A stretch of 64,000 bases of DNA from Anaeromyces robustus (lineage: Eukaryota; Neocallimastigomycota; Neocallimastigomycetes; Neocallimastigales; Neocallimastigaceae), in NCBI GenBank assembly GCA_002104895.1, contig MCFG01000093.1:1-64000 (forward strand), in the 5' to 3' direction. This document shows positions 24,865 through 41,700 of this stretch, in pieces (position 1 is the first letter of the stretch; each line of letters begins with the position of its first letter). The notes under the pieces are model-generated. The model was not told the origin of the DNA, made no database searches, and saw only the letters and a program-made list of their open reading frames with translations. The position numbers were made by a program, and so were the translations under genes.

Positions 24865-27800
24865 GGATTGTATGGTCAAACAGCAACGGCATCTTCTACT
24901 AATTTAAATTATTCTTCTTTACAAATTGCCAATGCTAATGCCAATGCTAATTCAAATATAAATTCAAATAATATTTCCAATCAAGCATCATCTCAATCCG
25001 TTTCTTCACAAGCTTTAACTAAAGAGAGTTTTGATTACTATCTTCAAACCGCTCATCAAAAATATAATAGTCAAGATTATAAAGCAGCTTTAGCAATATT
25101 ATCAGAACTTGCTCAAAAAAATCCTACTCATTTACCAACTTTATTATTATTAGGATGTACCTATTATTCTCTTGGTATGTATAAAGCTTCCATATTTTAC
25201 AATAATCGTATTTTACAAATAGATTCCCGTTTTTCGGAAGCTTATTCAAATCTTGGTACTACCTATAAGGCTATGGCACAGGAATGTCAAAATAAAAATA
25301 AATTAAATGAAGGTAATCATGGTCAAGTTAATGGTAAAACAGGTGATGATCATAAGGATAGTACAGACTTTTTAGAATATGCAGAAGAATGTTATCGTAC
25401 AGCTATAAAGATACGTCCAAAATATTGGGATGCTAGTATAAATTTAGCTATCTTGGTAAGTACACAAGGTCGTTGGAAAGAAGCTATTGATGTTTATCAA
25501 ACTATTGAATCCCTTATGGAAAATGATTTTCCAGAAAATGCTCGTATGGATCATTTTAAAATGGATCCAAATCAACCACATAGTTTTATAAATGATATTG
25601 TACCAGATATGATAGATCAATTATTCCAAGATTCATCAGTAACTTCATTACTTACAGGTGGAAATAATCGTATGGATAATGATATCTTATTAGTAATAGC
25701 ATTAGCAAAAGCGGAAGAACATCGTAAAAAATTTGTAGAATTACAAAAATTAGCAAGAGAACAAGAAGCTCAACAAAATAGTAATAATAATTCAAAACAG
25801 GATATATTATTAACACCAAATTCTATCAATGGAGATATAAATGATAATAATAATAATGAAAGTGGAAATGGTAATGGTAATAGTAATGGTAATGGTAATG
25901 GAAATAGTAATGGTAATAATAATAATGGTGGTGGTAATGGTGGTGGTAATACCCATCATCATCGTCGTCATCATCGTGAAAATAATTCTTTTACCAATGA
26001 AAAACGTTGTGATTTATATTTTGCTAAGGGTAATCTTTATTATGCTTTAAATAATTATGAAAGTGCAAAATTAGAATATTTTAAAGGTTTAATTACTATT
26101 GGAGTTGATTTAACAGAATTATTTAATAGTGCTAAAAATGGAACATTACCTACTCCTACAATTAATCCTCAAAAAGTTTTAGCTACACTTCGATATCATT
26201 CTCAAAATCCTGAATCCTCACCTTATAATCATTCATCTTCCTCAATTCTTCAAACTTTAGCTAAGATTTATCAAGATGTTCATTTACCTTCTGTCGCGGT
26301 AGCATTTTATTATTTATCATTAAAAATGTATCCAACCGCTAATACATGTAATAATTTAGGTATTTTATTATCTTCTCAACGTCTTGAGGAATCCGTTCAT
26401 TGGTATGAATTAGGTCTTAATTTAGATCCAAATCATGTACATCTCTATACCAATCTTGGTTCAGCTTTGAAAGATCGTGGTATGGTTACTGAAGGTATAC
26501 AATGTTATCAACAAGCTATTCGTATACAACCAGACTTTTTCATTGCCTTAGCTAATCTAGCTAATGTATATAAAGATATGGGAAAGGTAGAAGATGCTAT
26601 TGAACTTTATTGTCGTGCTTTAAAAGTTAAACCTGATTTTATTGAAGCCTTTTGTAATTATGTGAATAGTTTACTTTTTGTTTGTGATTGGCGTGATCGA
26701 AATGAAAATCTTCAAAAAATATCAGCTATTGTTGATAAACAATTAATGGAAAGTAAAGATCAAGTTCCTAAGGGTGTTCCAACCGTATTACCTTTCCATA
26801 CCTTTACTTATTCATCATTAACAGCTCAACAAGTTCGTGAAATTAGTCATCGTAATGCTGATCGTGTACTTTGGAATGTTATTGCTAGTGATTGGTTCCC
26901 AGGTTTTCCTAAAAGTATTTTAGATAAGAATTCTCTTAGATCAAATAATGTACTCTCTACTACTATAACATCAACCGCCAATGCTACTGTTAATGGTAAT
27001 GGTCATTATCCTTATCCTTATCCAATTCCTCCTCTTCCATCCCCACATATACGTATTGGTTATCTTTCCTCCGATTTTAATAATCATCCATTAGCTCATT
27101 TAATGCAATCCGTATTTGGAATGCATGATCGTCGTCGTTTCCAAGTTTATTGTTATTCTCTTTCACCTTCCGATCAATCTCAATATCGTCATACCATAGA
27201 ACGTGGTGCTGATTTCTTTGTAGATATGAGTAATTGGTCCATTAAGGATATCGTTGAACGTATTGCCTTGGTGGATAAAATTCATGTTTTAGTCAATTTA
27301 AATGGTTATACAAAAGGTGGTAAAAATGAAATTTTTGCGGCTAGACCATGTCCTATTCAAATTGCTACTATGGGTTTTGCTGGTACTATGGGAGCTGGTA
27401 ATATTGATGAAGAATATGATCCATCACCCAATTATAATGAATATATGGATGGACGTGATGGACCAAAAATTAAAGAAGATGATCCAGATTTAGATTGGTT
27501 TGATCGTTTACCAGATCGTTGGATGGATTATTTAGTAGGGGATGAAATTTCATGTCCACCAGATACGGTTATTAATGAACCTTTAAGTAGAGATTCAAAA
27601 TCGATAGCAGCTCGTGAAATTCGTAAAGATCCTCTTCAAAATGCAAAAATGTTTACAGAATCAATTGTATATATGCCACAATCATTCTTTGTAAATGATC
27701 ATCGTCAAGGTTTTCGTGAAGAAAATGATATTGAAATTGAAAGTATATTAGAAACTGATCAACAACGACTTCAATTAGTTGATATGAGTATTAAAGCAGC

Positions 27801-30762
27801 AACTAATGAAAAGAATTATGAACGTATAAGTGGTGATTTATTAGAAGAAAATTATTTAACTTTAGATGAAAAAATTCGTTGGCGTAGAGAACAATTAAAA
27901 CGTATAAAAATGCGTCATGAATTATTCCCTAATTTAAAAGAAAATACAGTAATTTATGCAAATTTCAATCAACTTTATAAAATTGATCCTTTAATTTTCA
28001 ATACTTGGTTAAATATTTTAAAACGTATGAAGAATAGTATTTTATGGTTATTACGTTTCCCACCTTCAGGAGAAAATAATTTAAGACAATATGCTAGAAA
28101 TTATGCTGGTGAAGAAGTAGCAAGTCGTGTTATTTTTACAGATGTTGCACCAAAACATATGCATATTTATCGTGGTCGTATTGCGGATATCTTTTTAGAT
28201 ACGGTTGAATGTAATGCTCATACTACTGCTGCTGATATTCTTTGGAGTGGTACCCCTATCATTACCTATCCAAAATATCAATTTAAAATGTGTAGTCGTG
28301 TTGCCGCTAGTATAGCCTATGCTACTGGTGAATGGAATGAACGAGATATGAATTATTCTTATCATACAGTACCATGTTCAGCTATTGGACCATTTTCAGA
28401 AAAAGCACGAAATAAAAATAATCCACGTTTACTTGGACATGAAATGGTAGTAGGTAGTTATAAAGAGTATGAGGATCGTGCTGTAGAATTAGGTATGAGT
28501 ATGACTTGGTCATCTCGTAATATTACAAGTTGGACCAAAGAATATACCAATGCTCTTATCACTCATCAAATAGCAAAACCTGATGCTCAATTTAATGTTA
28601 TACAAAATGTTATTAATACCCTTAATATTCAAACACAAGCACAAGCACAAGCACAAGCACAAGCTCAAGCTCAAGCTCAAGCACAAGTTCAACAAGCACA
28701 ACAAAATACACAAAATCCAAATGGTAATCCAAATAATATGATGGGTGGTGGTGATAATCAAGGTCATTCATCTCAAAATTCACAAAATACACAAAATTCA
28801 AATTCCTTTTCTATGATAAGTCTTATAAAAAAGAATGTTATGACAATTACACAAAATCCTACAACAGGACCACAACTTGAAATATTATTACCTCAAGGTT
28901 CATTAATAGCTTTAAGAAGAAAACTTTTCCTTAATCGTGATCAAATACCACTTTTCCATACAGCAAGATGGGTAGCACAATTAGAATATGCTGTAGTAGA
29001 AATGATGAAACGTTGGGAAAATGGTTATAAGAAACTTTGTATGCGTGAAAAACAAGAAATACCAAGAGCTTCCTCTCTTATTGATAATATTTATACACCT
29101 TTAGATAAACCAGAAGATAGAACATTATCACGATCTATATGGGTACCAGAAGAAGTTCAAGCAATTGAAGTTCGGTAAGTGTTTTTTTTTTTTTTTTTTT
29201 TTTTTTAAATATATATGAAGATAAAGATAAATTATTATTATTTATTATTATTGATAATATGTATAATGTATATATGTATTTTATATAAATTATTATTATT
29301 ATTGATAATATGTATAATATATATATGTATTTTATATAAATTATTATTAATATATATTTTTCATATCATTTATATATATATATTTATTTTTATATAATTT
29401 ATATAATAATAATTAATAATATATATGACTAACAACTTATATATATTTTATATTTTATTATATTATTATTTATTCTATTATATATATAACAAAAATAATT
29501 AATTATAATTAAATAGTTATAATAATTATTATATATCAAATCAGGGTTAATTTTAATATAATTTTTTTTTAAAAAAATATATATAATATATATTTTTATT
29601 AATTTTTTTTATTAATAATAATAAATAAATTAAAATAAATTAAAATAAAATAAAAAAATAAAATAAAAAAATAAAAAAAAAAAATAAAATAAAATAAAAA
29701 TAAAAATAAAATAAAATAAAATAAAATAAAATAAAATAATAAATATATATAAATATATAAATATATAAAAATATAAATATATAAATAAATATATAAATAA
29801 ATAAATAAATAATTTTAAATAATATATATTATTTTCTAAATTGAAAATTTCTATTAATCATATAATAAACCTAAGAGGAAAAAAAAATAACAGGAAAATA
29901 TAACAAAAGAAAAACAAAACAAAAAAGAAAAAGAAAAAAAAAAAAAAAAAAAGCAAAAAACAAAAACAAAGCAAATTATGAATCTATACAATCAAAATTC
30001 AATATTTAATTACAAGATAACATAAATTAACTATATATATTTATTTTTTTTTTTTTTTTTTTAATTTTATATATATATATATAAATGTTATATAAAGTTA
30101 AAAAAATATATAATTATATAATATATTTGTTTTCATAAACCAATATCTTTTTTTTTTTTTTTTTATTATATTTTATATAAGTAATAAAAAAAAAATCCTT
30201 TTTTAATCTATGTTTTTTTTTTAGTATTAATAATATATAAATTTTATATTAAATTTTTTTTTTAATTGTAGATTTTTATATATTATTTTTATTTTATATA
30301 ATTATAATTAAATAGGTATTTCTTCTTTTCTTTGTTTTTAATTTTTTTATTTCTTTTATTTCTTTTTTTTTTTTACTTATTAAAAATACATTACTAAATA
30401 TATATATATAATAAATTTATAATTCTTTTCCCATATATATAATAATGTATAAATATTAATAATACATATATTATATATTTTATTAATCATATATATTTAT
30501 CATATATACTATAATATTATTATTAATAGAATGTTAATAATAGTAATAATAATAAAAACGTATATATATTTATTCATTCTTTATAAATTTCTTTATTTTT
30601 ATTTTTTTATTCCTTCAATTTTTTTTTCTTTTCTTTCCTTTCATTTTTTTTTATAATTATTATAATATTTATTAATTTGAATATTTTTTATTTTTATTTT
30701 TTTTCCTTAAATTTTTTTTTAGAATTAAAAAGAAAATAATAATCTTAGTTAAGGAAGAATAA
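23581..30762 (+). CDS. O-GlcNAc transferase-like protein (TPR + GT41)
   Basis: The main exon, 23581-29174, encodes 1864 residues. The apparent stop lies inside a strong GTAAGT donor. A T-rich acceptor at 30722 would add an in-phase 13-residue end (30723-30762); this last exon is tentative. In order: Gln/Asn-rich disorder at 1-480 with a poly-Gln run; TPRs at about 485-565 and 600-650; an Asn/Gly/His linker at about 755-800; TPRs to about 1035; then the GT41 catalytic lobes. Catalytic landmarks match animal OGT: SSDFNNHPLAHLM at about 1162 (the catalytic-base His region), LVNLNGYTKGGKNEIFAARP at about 1240, GFAGTMGA, FNQLYKIDP at about 1461 (UDP-binding Lys), and HTTAADILWSGTP at about 1547. 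A region of about 160 residues between the lobes is expanded, and a QA repeat plus Asn/Gln insert lies at about 1683-1745. Expected role: O-GlcNAc transfer to nuclear and cytosolic Ser/Thr. Length far exceeds the roughly 1050 residues of animal OGT. Confidence 0.9.
29175..30722 (+). other. Probable last intron of the OGT-like gene
   Basis: About 1.5 kb of AT-rich DNA with poly-T, poly-A and AT tracts and no coding character. It opens with GTAAGT and ends in a pyrimidine-rich TTTTTTTTTAG. Other downstream acceptors cannot be excluded; if splicing does not occur, translation stops two bases into the intron. Confidence 0.4.
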
Positions 30763-32754
<1,992 letters not shown>

Positions 32755-35700
32755 ATGTCCTATATTCATCCTCAACCAGATTTTATTGTAAATTTCTAAA
32801 TATATAATAAATTATCATTAATTATTATCAAAGTCAATAAATTATACTAATAATATATTAATAATATTTATATAATGTTTATTTATTCTTATTATACTAT
32901 ATATATATATAATATATAATATATACATACTATTTATACAATATAATTAATAAATAATTTGTATATTTATTTTTTTATAATGTTTATTCAATTATGGATA
33001 ATACATAACAAATTTATTGAAATAAAATTTTCATGTATGGTTTTGTTTTAATTCATCGATGTCTATTAATAAATAAATATATATATATAAAACGTAAAAA
33101 AAAAAAAAAAAAAAAAAGCCAATTAAATCAGCAGCTTCTGGATCTAGCTCAAAAGGATTTGTAGGAAAAATTGCAAATGCATTAAAATTAAAAAATTCTT
33201 CACCTTCAAGACCGGAAAATGGAGGTATACTAGAATGAAAATAATAAGATAAAAATGATATTAAAAAATTAATTCTTTATATTTAATTTATAATTATTTA
33301 TTTTATTAATGTATATATATATATATTTATTTATTCATTTATTTATTTTTTCTTTTATATTGATACTTTTTTTTATAATATTTAACAAAAAATTGTCAAA
33401 TTAAATAAAAAAAACATTGAATAATATAAATTATTTATATAAAAAAAACATTGAATAATATAAACAATTTTTTCTTTTTTTTTTAAAAAAAAAAGATGAG
33501 TTATCAAAACATTCTCTAAATTTGACAACTACAAATCCTGTTATTAATGAAAAAAGTAGTTTAAGATATTTAGATGATAATTCATCTTTTTCATCCATTT
33601 CTTTATCTTCAGCTACATCTATTTCCGGTGCTCAAAATTCTGTATTAAATTTATATCCAGGAACAGCTCATACTACTAATAATCAAAGTAAATTTTGGGT
33701 AATAGAAGAAGAAGATAAAAATATTATTGATGAAAACTTAAGTCATACAGATGATCTTTTTGATTCAAAATATCAAAATCGTTCTGTAAATTCTACACCT
33801 TCTCGTTTTTTACGTTCTTCTTCTTCTCAACAACAACTTCAAAATGGTGGTGGTGGTGGTATTGCTTCTATTTTAAATAATTATAATAGTAATCTTTCTG
33901 GTATTGTTATGTCTTCTACAACTACTAATATTACAGCAAGTGCTTCTAATTCTGTTGCTAATAGAGATTATCATAGTTATTGCTATGGAGCTGATAAAAC
34001 TAAAAATAATATTAGACAAGATTTAAGAAATTTTTCACCAATTCATTTTTCTAAACTAAATAATAATAATAATATAGGTTTAGCCTCAATTTTGCCTTCC
34101 GGTTCTCGTTCTTTAACTTCAACTCCTATTTATAGTAATCCAACAAATAATAAAAATTCAGTAAATGTAAATACTTATCGTTCACTTTCTCCTGTTCGAG
34201 GTCAAACAAATGATAAAGGTGGTACTCATCCTTATATTATAAGAAATCAGGAATTTAGTCCTGCTGTTCATTATACAGATAAAAATACTTTTGGTAATAG
34301 TCGTTCGTCTACACCTATTAATCAAACTATATCAGAAAATATTGTTCAAACTCAAGATATATTTAATCCTTTCAATAATAATACAAATCCAAGCCCTATT
34401 AACAAAAATAAAGGTAAAGGAGTTCTTCATAATCATCCAAAAATTCCTACTTCTACTAATAATACACAACCAAAATTACAACTACATCAACATGAACAAC
34501 GACCATCAAATATTCCTGAATTTTCTAATATTGGTGTATTTTATAAATCACCTATTGAAAAAGTTCCTGTTAATATAAAGAATTATATGTTAAATATTAT
34601 TAATAATTATATGAGAGGAATGCATATTGATCCAAAGAAAAAGGATGCAGAATTAAATCATTTTAATACTAATATTAATATTAATATGAAAAATCTTTTT
34701 CAAACAATTATCGATTATTTAAATGATGAAATTGTAAATAACTTATTATTATACATAACATAAATATATAAATATATATATATTATTTTATTAGATTTAT
34801 TTATATTTTTAATATATCTATGTATATATTAATATATTAATATATTAATATATTAATATATAAATGTATATTTTCAATAAGTATCAAAACTTTTATATTA
34901 ATAGTTAATAATTATAATATATATATTTTATTTTTTTATTTCATAGGATTCCTATCACAAAAATAAAAATAATATTATTAAACATTGGAGAAGTGATGTT
35001 AAGCAAGTATGTAATAATGATGATTATGATATGACATGGGTTAACTGGCTTTTATCATTTGAACGATTAAAAAATCGTGAAAAAATTGAAAAAGTTAAAT
35101 CTATGTTAGAAGAAGTGTCAGAAAATAGAATTAAGGAATTAATGCAAATTATGGAAGAAAATCATAAAAAGGAATTAATTGAATCAAATTTATTATATAA
35201 AAAGAAAATTAAAGAAATTGAAGATTTAAAAGATAATACTGTTAAAATTTTAGATGATGAATTGAAAAAAGTTAGAAATCAAATTGAATTAACAAGTCAA
35301 CAACATAATGAAAAAATTCAAAAAATTGAAAATGATAAAAAATTATTAATTGAACGATTTAATGATGAAATTGATGAAAATAAAAAACGTTTTGATAAAG
35401 AAATTGAAGTTCTTAACAAAGAATATAGGTCAGAATTAGTTGATTTAAGAACTCAAATTGAAAATTATAAAACTCAATTAGAAGATTTAGAAAAAGAAAG
35501 AGATGAATTAAATGAAAAAATTAAAGAATTATTAAAAGTTAAAGAAGATTATGAAATGGAATTAACATTAAGTCATGAAAATTTACAAAATCAAAAAAGT
35601 AATTATGAAAGAGAACTTAGTAATAAAGAATTAGAAATTACTGAGCTTAAAATAGCTAATGAAGCACAAATTAGTGAAATGATTAATAATTATGAAGAAA

Positions 35701-38700
35701 AAATTCAAGCAAAAATTAATGAAATTCAAAATTTAAAACAATATTATGAAAATACTCTGAGAAATAGTGTTGAAGAAGTTCGTACTAACGTTCAAAAATT
35801 AAAAGAACAAGAAATAAATGAATTAAAATCTAATTTCAGAACTTCAATGCAAACAAAATCTATCATGAATGAAATTTTAAAAAAAAAAATTGAAAAATTA
35901 GAACCAGAAAATGAACATCTTTCTAAAGTCATTACTAGTAAAAATAAAAAAATTGAAGAATTAAAATCACTACATACAGAAGATGTTAATTCACTTTCAG
36001 AGCAAAATCGTTGTTTAGCTGATAAAGAAAAGGAAATTATTAATTTGAAAAAGGAATATGATGATTTAAATGAAATTAAAAATAGAGTAATAGCTGAAAA
36101 TAATTTAATTAATGAAAATAAAATTAATGAATTAACTCAAAAAAATAAACAAGAAATGGATAATTTAATTAAGACTTATGAAGAAAAATTAGAAACTGCT
36201 AATTATGAAAAATCAAATAGTTTAATATATAATGAACAACTTATAGAAAAATTAGATCAACTAAAAGATGATATTAGGAAAAAAGATATAGAATATAAAG
36301 ATGAAATTTTAAGATTAAAGATGGAGCAGACTCAAAAAATTGATAAAATTAATGATATCCATCATAAAGAAATGGAATCCTTTAAAAATGATGAGAAAAA
36401 AAATATTAGTGAATTAAGTCAATATTATAATGATGAAATTTCAAAAATTAAAATGGATAATAAATCAAAAATTAATCAATTAAATAAAAATTATGATGAT
36501 ATTAAAAAGAAACTTATTAGTGAAAATGAAAATACTATCAATGGATTAAAAAAATTACATGATGAGGAAATTCAAAAATTATTAAATCGAAATTCCAATC
36601 TTATTAATGAATACAATGAAAAGATTAAAAATATTAATTTAGAAAATGAATCTAAAATAAAGGCCATAGAAATGAATCATAAAGAAGAAATAAAGGTTAT
36701 AAATAAAAATGCTAAAGATAAAATTAATGATATTAATAATAAATATATTCAAAATATGAATGAAAGTAAATCAATGTATGATCGTCAAATTGATATGTTG
36801 AAAAAAAATAATCAAAGTATAATTAAAGTTATAAAACAAAATCATAATAAGGAAATCATTGATTTGAAAAAAAGTAATTTAGATATTAATAAACAACTTA
36901 AAGATAATCATAAAAAGGAATTTCTTTTACTTAAAAAGGAAAATGAAGAAATGTTAAAGCAATTAGATGATAAACATCAAGAAGAAATTAATAAAATTAA
37001 TTTAGCTAATGAAGAAAAATTAAATGATTTGAATCGTAAATATCAAAAAGAACTTTTAAAATTAGAAGAGGATAATAAGAATACGATTAGTAATTTATTA
37101 AGACAACATGAAGAAGATATTCGTAACCTTAGTATTGAAAATGATAAAAAAATGGAAGAAATTAATGATAAATACCAAAAAGAAATATTAGAAAACAGTA
37201 ATAAATATGAAAATGAAATTAGTGGATTAAAAGTTGATCAAAAAAATCTTCTTGATTCCATGGAAAAAGATAATGAAGAAAAAATTAAAGAATTAAATAA
37301 AAGTCATCAAATGGAAGTATTAAATTTACGTACACATAGCGAAAATGAAATTGAAAGATTAAAAAAGGAAAATGAAGAAACTATTCACAATTTAAATTCA
37401 GAAAAAACTACTAAAGTTAATGAGTTAGTAAGTAAATATAATTTAGAAATTAGAAATTTGAAATTACAAAATCAAAAAGAATTAGAAAAAATTAATTCTG
37501 ATCATAGTATTGAAATTTCACAACTTCAAAATGATAATCAAGAAAAAATTAAAACATTAGAAAATAAATATAAAGAAGAAATTATTACATTAAAGAATGA
37601 AAATAAAATAAAAATGTTTGAATTAGATAATAAATACAGTGAAAAAATTATAAATTTAACTAATGAAAATGAAGAAAAAATGAATCAAACTAAAAGTGAA
37701 TATCAAGAGAAATTAAAAGCAATTCAAAAGGTTAAGGAACAAGAAATTAAAGAATTGAAAGCAGAACATCAAAAATTAATTGAAGACCTTAGGGAAAGAA
37801 GTCGTTCAGAAATTGAAAGAATTAATACTGAAAATGATCTTAAATTAAAAGATGAAATTCAAAAATTAAATGATTCTCATTCAAAGGAAATAATTAATTT
37901 GAAAATGGAAAATGATGATAAAATTAAGAATTTAAGTAGTGAATATGAAGAAAAAATACAAAATTACAATAATAAAACCAATGCTATTATTGATGAATTA
38001 AAAAAGAAATATAATAATGATATACTTACATTACAAAAGAGTAATCAAGAAAAAATTAATGAAATTAATAATAAGTATCGTGACGAAATTGTTTCGATTA
38101 AGGATCAAAATGAAGGTCAAATTAATGAATTAAATAATAAACATCAAGAAGAACTTATGAGCCTTAATAATGAAAATATTACAAAAATAAATGAAATGTC
38201 ATTAGAATTTAATAATAAAATTAGTACATTAAATAGTATTAATGAAGAAAAAATTAAAAAACTTGATGATAAATATCAAAATGATATCTCCGAATTAAAG
38301 AAACAATATGAAAATAATATTGATAAATTAATTAGTGACCATAATAATGAAATGAATAATCTTAAAACAGAAGATCAAAGTAAAATACAATTAATGAATC
38401 ATGATCATCAACAGGAATTAATAGATTTAGAAAATTCTAATAACGAAAAAATTAATGAATTAATTGATAATCATCATAAAGAAATAGTTAATCTTAAAAC
38501 TCAAAATGAAAATATGATTAAAGAAATGAAAAATAAATATAATTCAGAAATTTCTAGTTTGAATATGCTAAATGAAAGCAAAATTGATACATTAAATAAA
38601 AAGCATCAAGATGAAATTAATGATCTTAATCGTAAAAACGATTTGAAAATTTCAAAAATTATTGAAGATCATAAAAAGGAAATTGTTTCATTAAATGAAC

Positions 38701-41700
38701 AAAATAGTAAAAAAATGGAAGAAATGAATTCTAATTATATAAACGAGTTATCCCAGATAAAGAAACATAATCGTAATAAACTTAAACGACTTAATAGTAA
38801 AAATATAAAAACAATGAAAAGTAATGAAGAAATGATAAAAGAGTTAAATAGTAAACATGAAAAGGAAATTATGGATTTAACAAAAAATAATGAAGTAAAA
38901 TTATCAGAATTAGATGAAAAATATCAAAAGGAAAAACTTCAACTTATTAATGATAATACTAATACAGTAAAAGAAATCAATATTAAGCATCAAGAAGAAA
39001 TTAAAAAATTAACAGAAAGTAATCAAAATAAAATTGAGGAATTGAATAGAATTCATAGTATAGAAATTAAAAATCTTAACACATCAAATGAACAATATAT
39101 TTCCAAATTAAAAGAAATTCATCAAGAAGATATTCAAAAACTAACTAAAAAGAACAATGAACGTATTGCTGAATTAAATGAAAAACATGAAGAAGAAATT
39201 ATGGCATTGAATAATAAAAACGATGAATTAATTAAAGAATTGAATACAAAATATTATAAAGAAATTGAGTTGCTGACAGTAGAAAATTCAAATAAATTAA
39301 AAGAAGTAAATGAGCAACATAAATCTGAAATTGATCATCTTCAAAGTGTTAACGATAATTATGTAAAAGAGTTAAATGATAAACACAAAGAAGAAATTGA
39401 TAAATTGAATTATGATAATAATAGAAAAATTAGTAAATTAGTGGAAAAATATCAAGAAGAAAATGAAAATCTAAAGAAAAAGAGTGAAAATGAAATTAAT
39501 TCTTTAGAAAATAAATTGAAAAATGAAATAAATGAATTAAGTTCTAGTAAAGATAAAATTATTGAAGAATTAAATAAGAAACATCAAGATGAAATAGAGA
39601 CTCATAATAAACTAAATAAAGAAAGAATTAATGAATTATGTAATCAACATGATCAAGAACTTATTGATTTAAGAAATTCAAATGAAAATTCTATTAAAGA
39701 ATTAAATGATAATCATCGACAAGAAATTAATGATATAAATTGTAAGAATAAAGAAAAAATTGAACAAATTAAAAAAGAATATCAAAATAAAATTGAAAAC
39801 ATTAATAAGAAGAATGAAGATCTAATAAATGATTTGAATGCTAATCATCAAAAAGAACTTTCCAGTTTAAAAGTTACAAATGAAAATGAAATAAATGAAT
39901 TAAATAATAAACATGAAAAAGAAATTACTCAATTAAAAATAGAAAATGAAGGTTTAATAAAAACTTTAAGTGATAAATATACAAAAGATATTGAAAATTT
40001 AATTAAAAATAATGAGGAAAATAATAAAAAAATAGATGAAAAGTTTAAAATGGAAATGAAAGAATTAATTGATAAGAATGATAAAATGATTAATGAAATT
40101 AATGAAAAACATAAGAATGAAATTGAACAATTAAAATCTATGAATGAAAATGAGATTAATGAGCTTAATAGTAAACATAATGCAGTTATAGAAAAATTGA
40201 ATCTTAGTAATGATTCAAAAGTTGAAAATCTTCATACTAAGTATCAACAAGAAATTGATAAATTAAAAGAAATTAATGATGAATTAATTGACCAATTAAA
40301 TAAACATCATCAAGAAGAACTTCAAAAATTAAATAAAAATAAGGATGAAAAAGTTAGTAGTTTAACCAATTTATATAATGATGAAATAACTAATTTGAAA
40401 TGTTCTCATAAGATTGAAATGAATGAATTAAATGCTAAACATCAAGAGGAAATTGAAAATCTTAGAAAAAATAAAGATGACCGTATCATCGAATTAAGTA
40501 ACAAACATGAAGAAGAAATTAAAAAACTAAAATCAGATAATAAAGAAAAAATTGATGAACTTAATAACAAACATAAATTTGAAATATTAACTATTAATAA
40601 TAATAATAATCAAGTTATAAAGGAATTAAATGCTAAATATGATGAAGGTATCAAAGATTTAAAATTACAGAATGAAAAACTATTAAAGGAAGTATATGAT
40701 AAACATAAAGGTGAAATGGATTTAATCTATCAAAATAAAGAAAGTAAAATTGAAGAAATGAATAATAAATATCAAGAAGAAATAAAAAGTATAAAATTAG
40801 AAAACGATAATACTATATCATTATTGAAGATAAAACATCAAGAAGATATTAATGAATTAAATAAAAATAAACAAACTCTTTTAGATCAAATGGAAGAAAC
40901 TTATCAAAAGAATATAACGGAATTAAAGAACGAAAATGAAAATGCTCTTGATGAATTAAGAGAGAAATACCAAAACGAAATTAGTTTAATGAATAAGATG
41001 AATGATCAAAGAATTGATGAATTAAATAATAAACATAAAGAAGAAATTGATAATAAGAATAAGAATAATACTGAAAGAATAAATGAATTAAATAATCTCC
41101 ATAAAGAAGAAATCCTTAATTTAAAGAATGGTAATGAAAAAATGATTAATGAGTTAAATAAAAAATATGAAAATGAAATAAACAAATTAACTAGTGAAAA
41201 TGATGAAGCTATTCAGAATATTAAGAATAAACATAAAGAAGAAACGGAAGAGTTGAAAAAAATGAATGAATATGTTATTCGGGAATTGAAAGATAGTTAT
41301 GAAGAAGAAATTGAAAATATTAATAATAATAATGAAAAGTTAATTAAATCAATAAAAGATCAGTATCAAAGTGAAATTAAATCTTTGAATGACAGTAATA
41401 ATTCAAAAATTAATGAATTAAATACAAAACATCAACAAGAAATAGATAATTTAAAAACAGAAAATGAAAATATTATAAATGAATTAAATAAATTAAAAGA
41501 TGAGAAAATAGTTCAAGATAAAGAAACTAATAATTATTCTGATCGTTATTATGATGGAAGATATCATCATGGCCATGATAAAAGTAAAAAATATTCTCGT
41601 ACTTTAGAAAATAATATGATATTTAATTTAAGAAAAAAAGTTTCAAAGACAGTAAGACCAGAACAAAGTAAATTATTAATGAAAAAACGTATAAATATAA

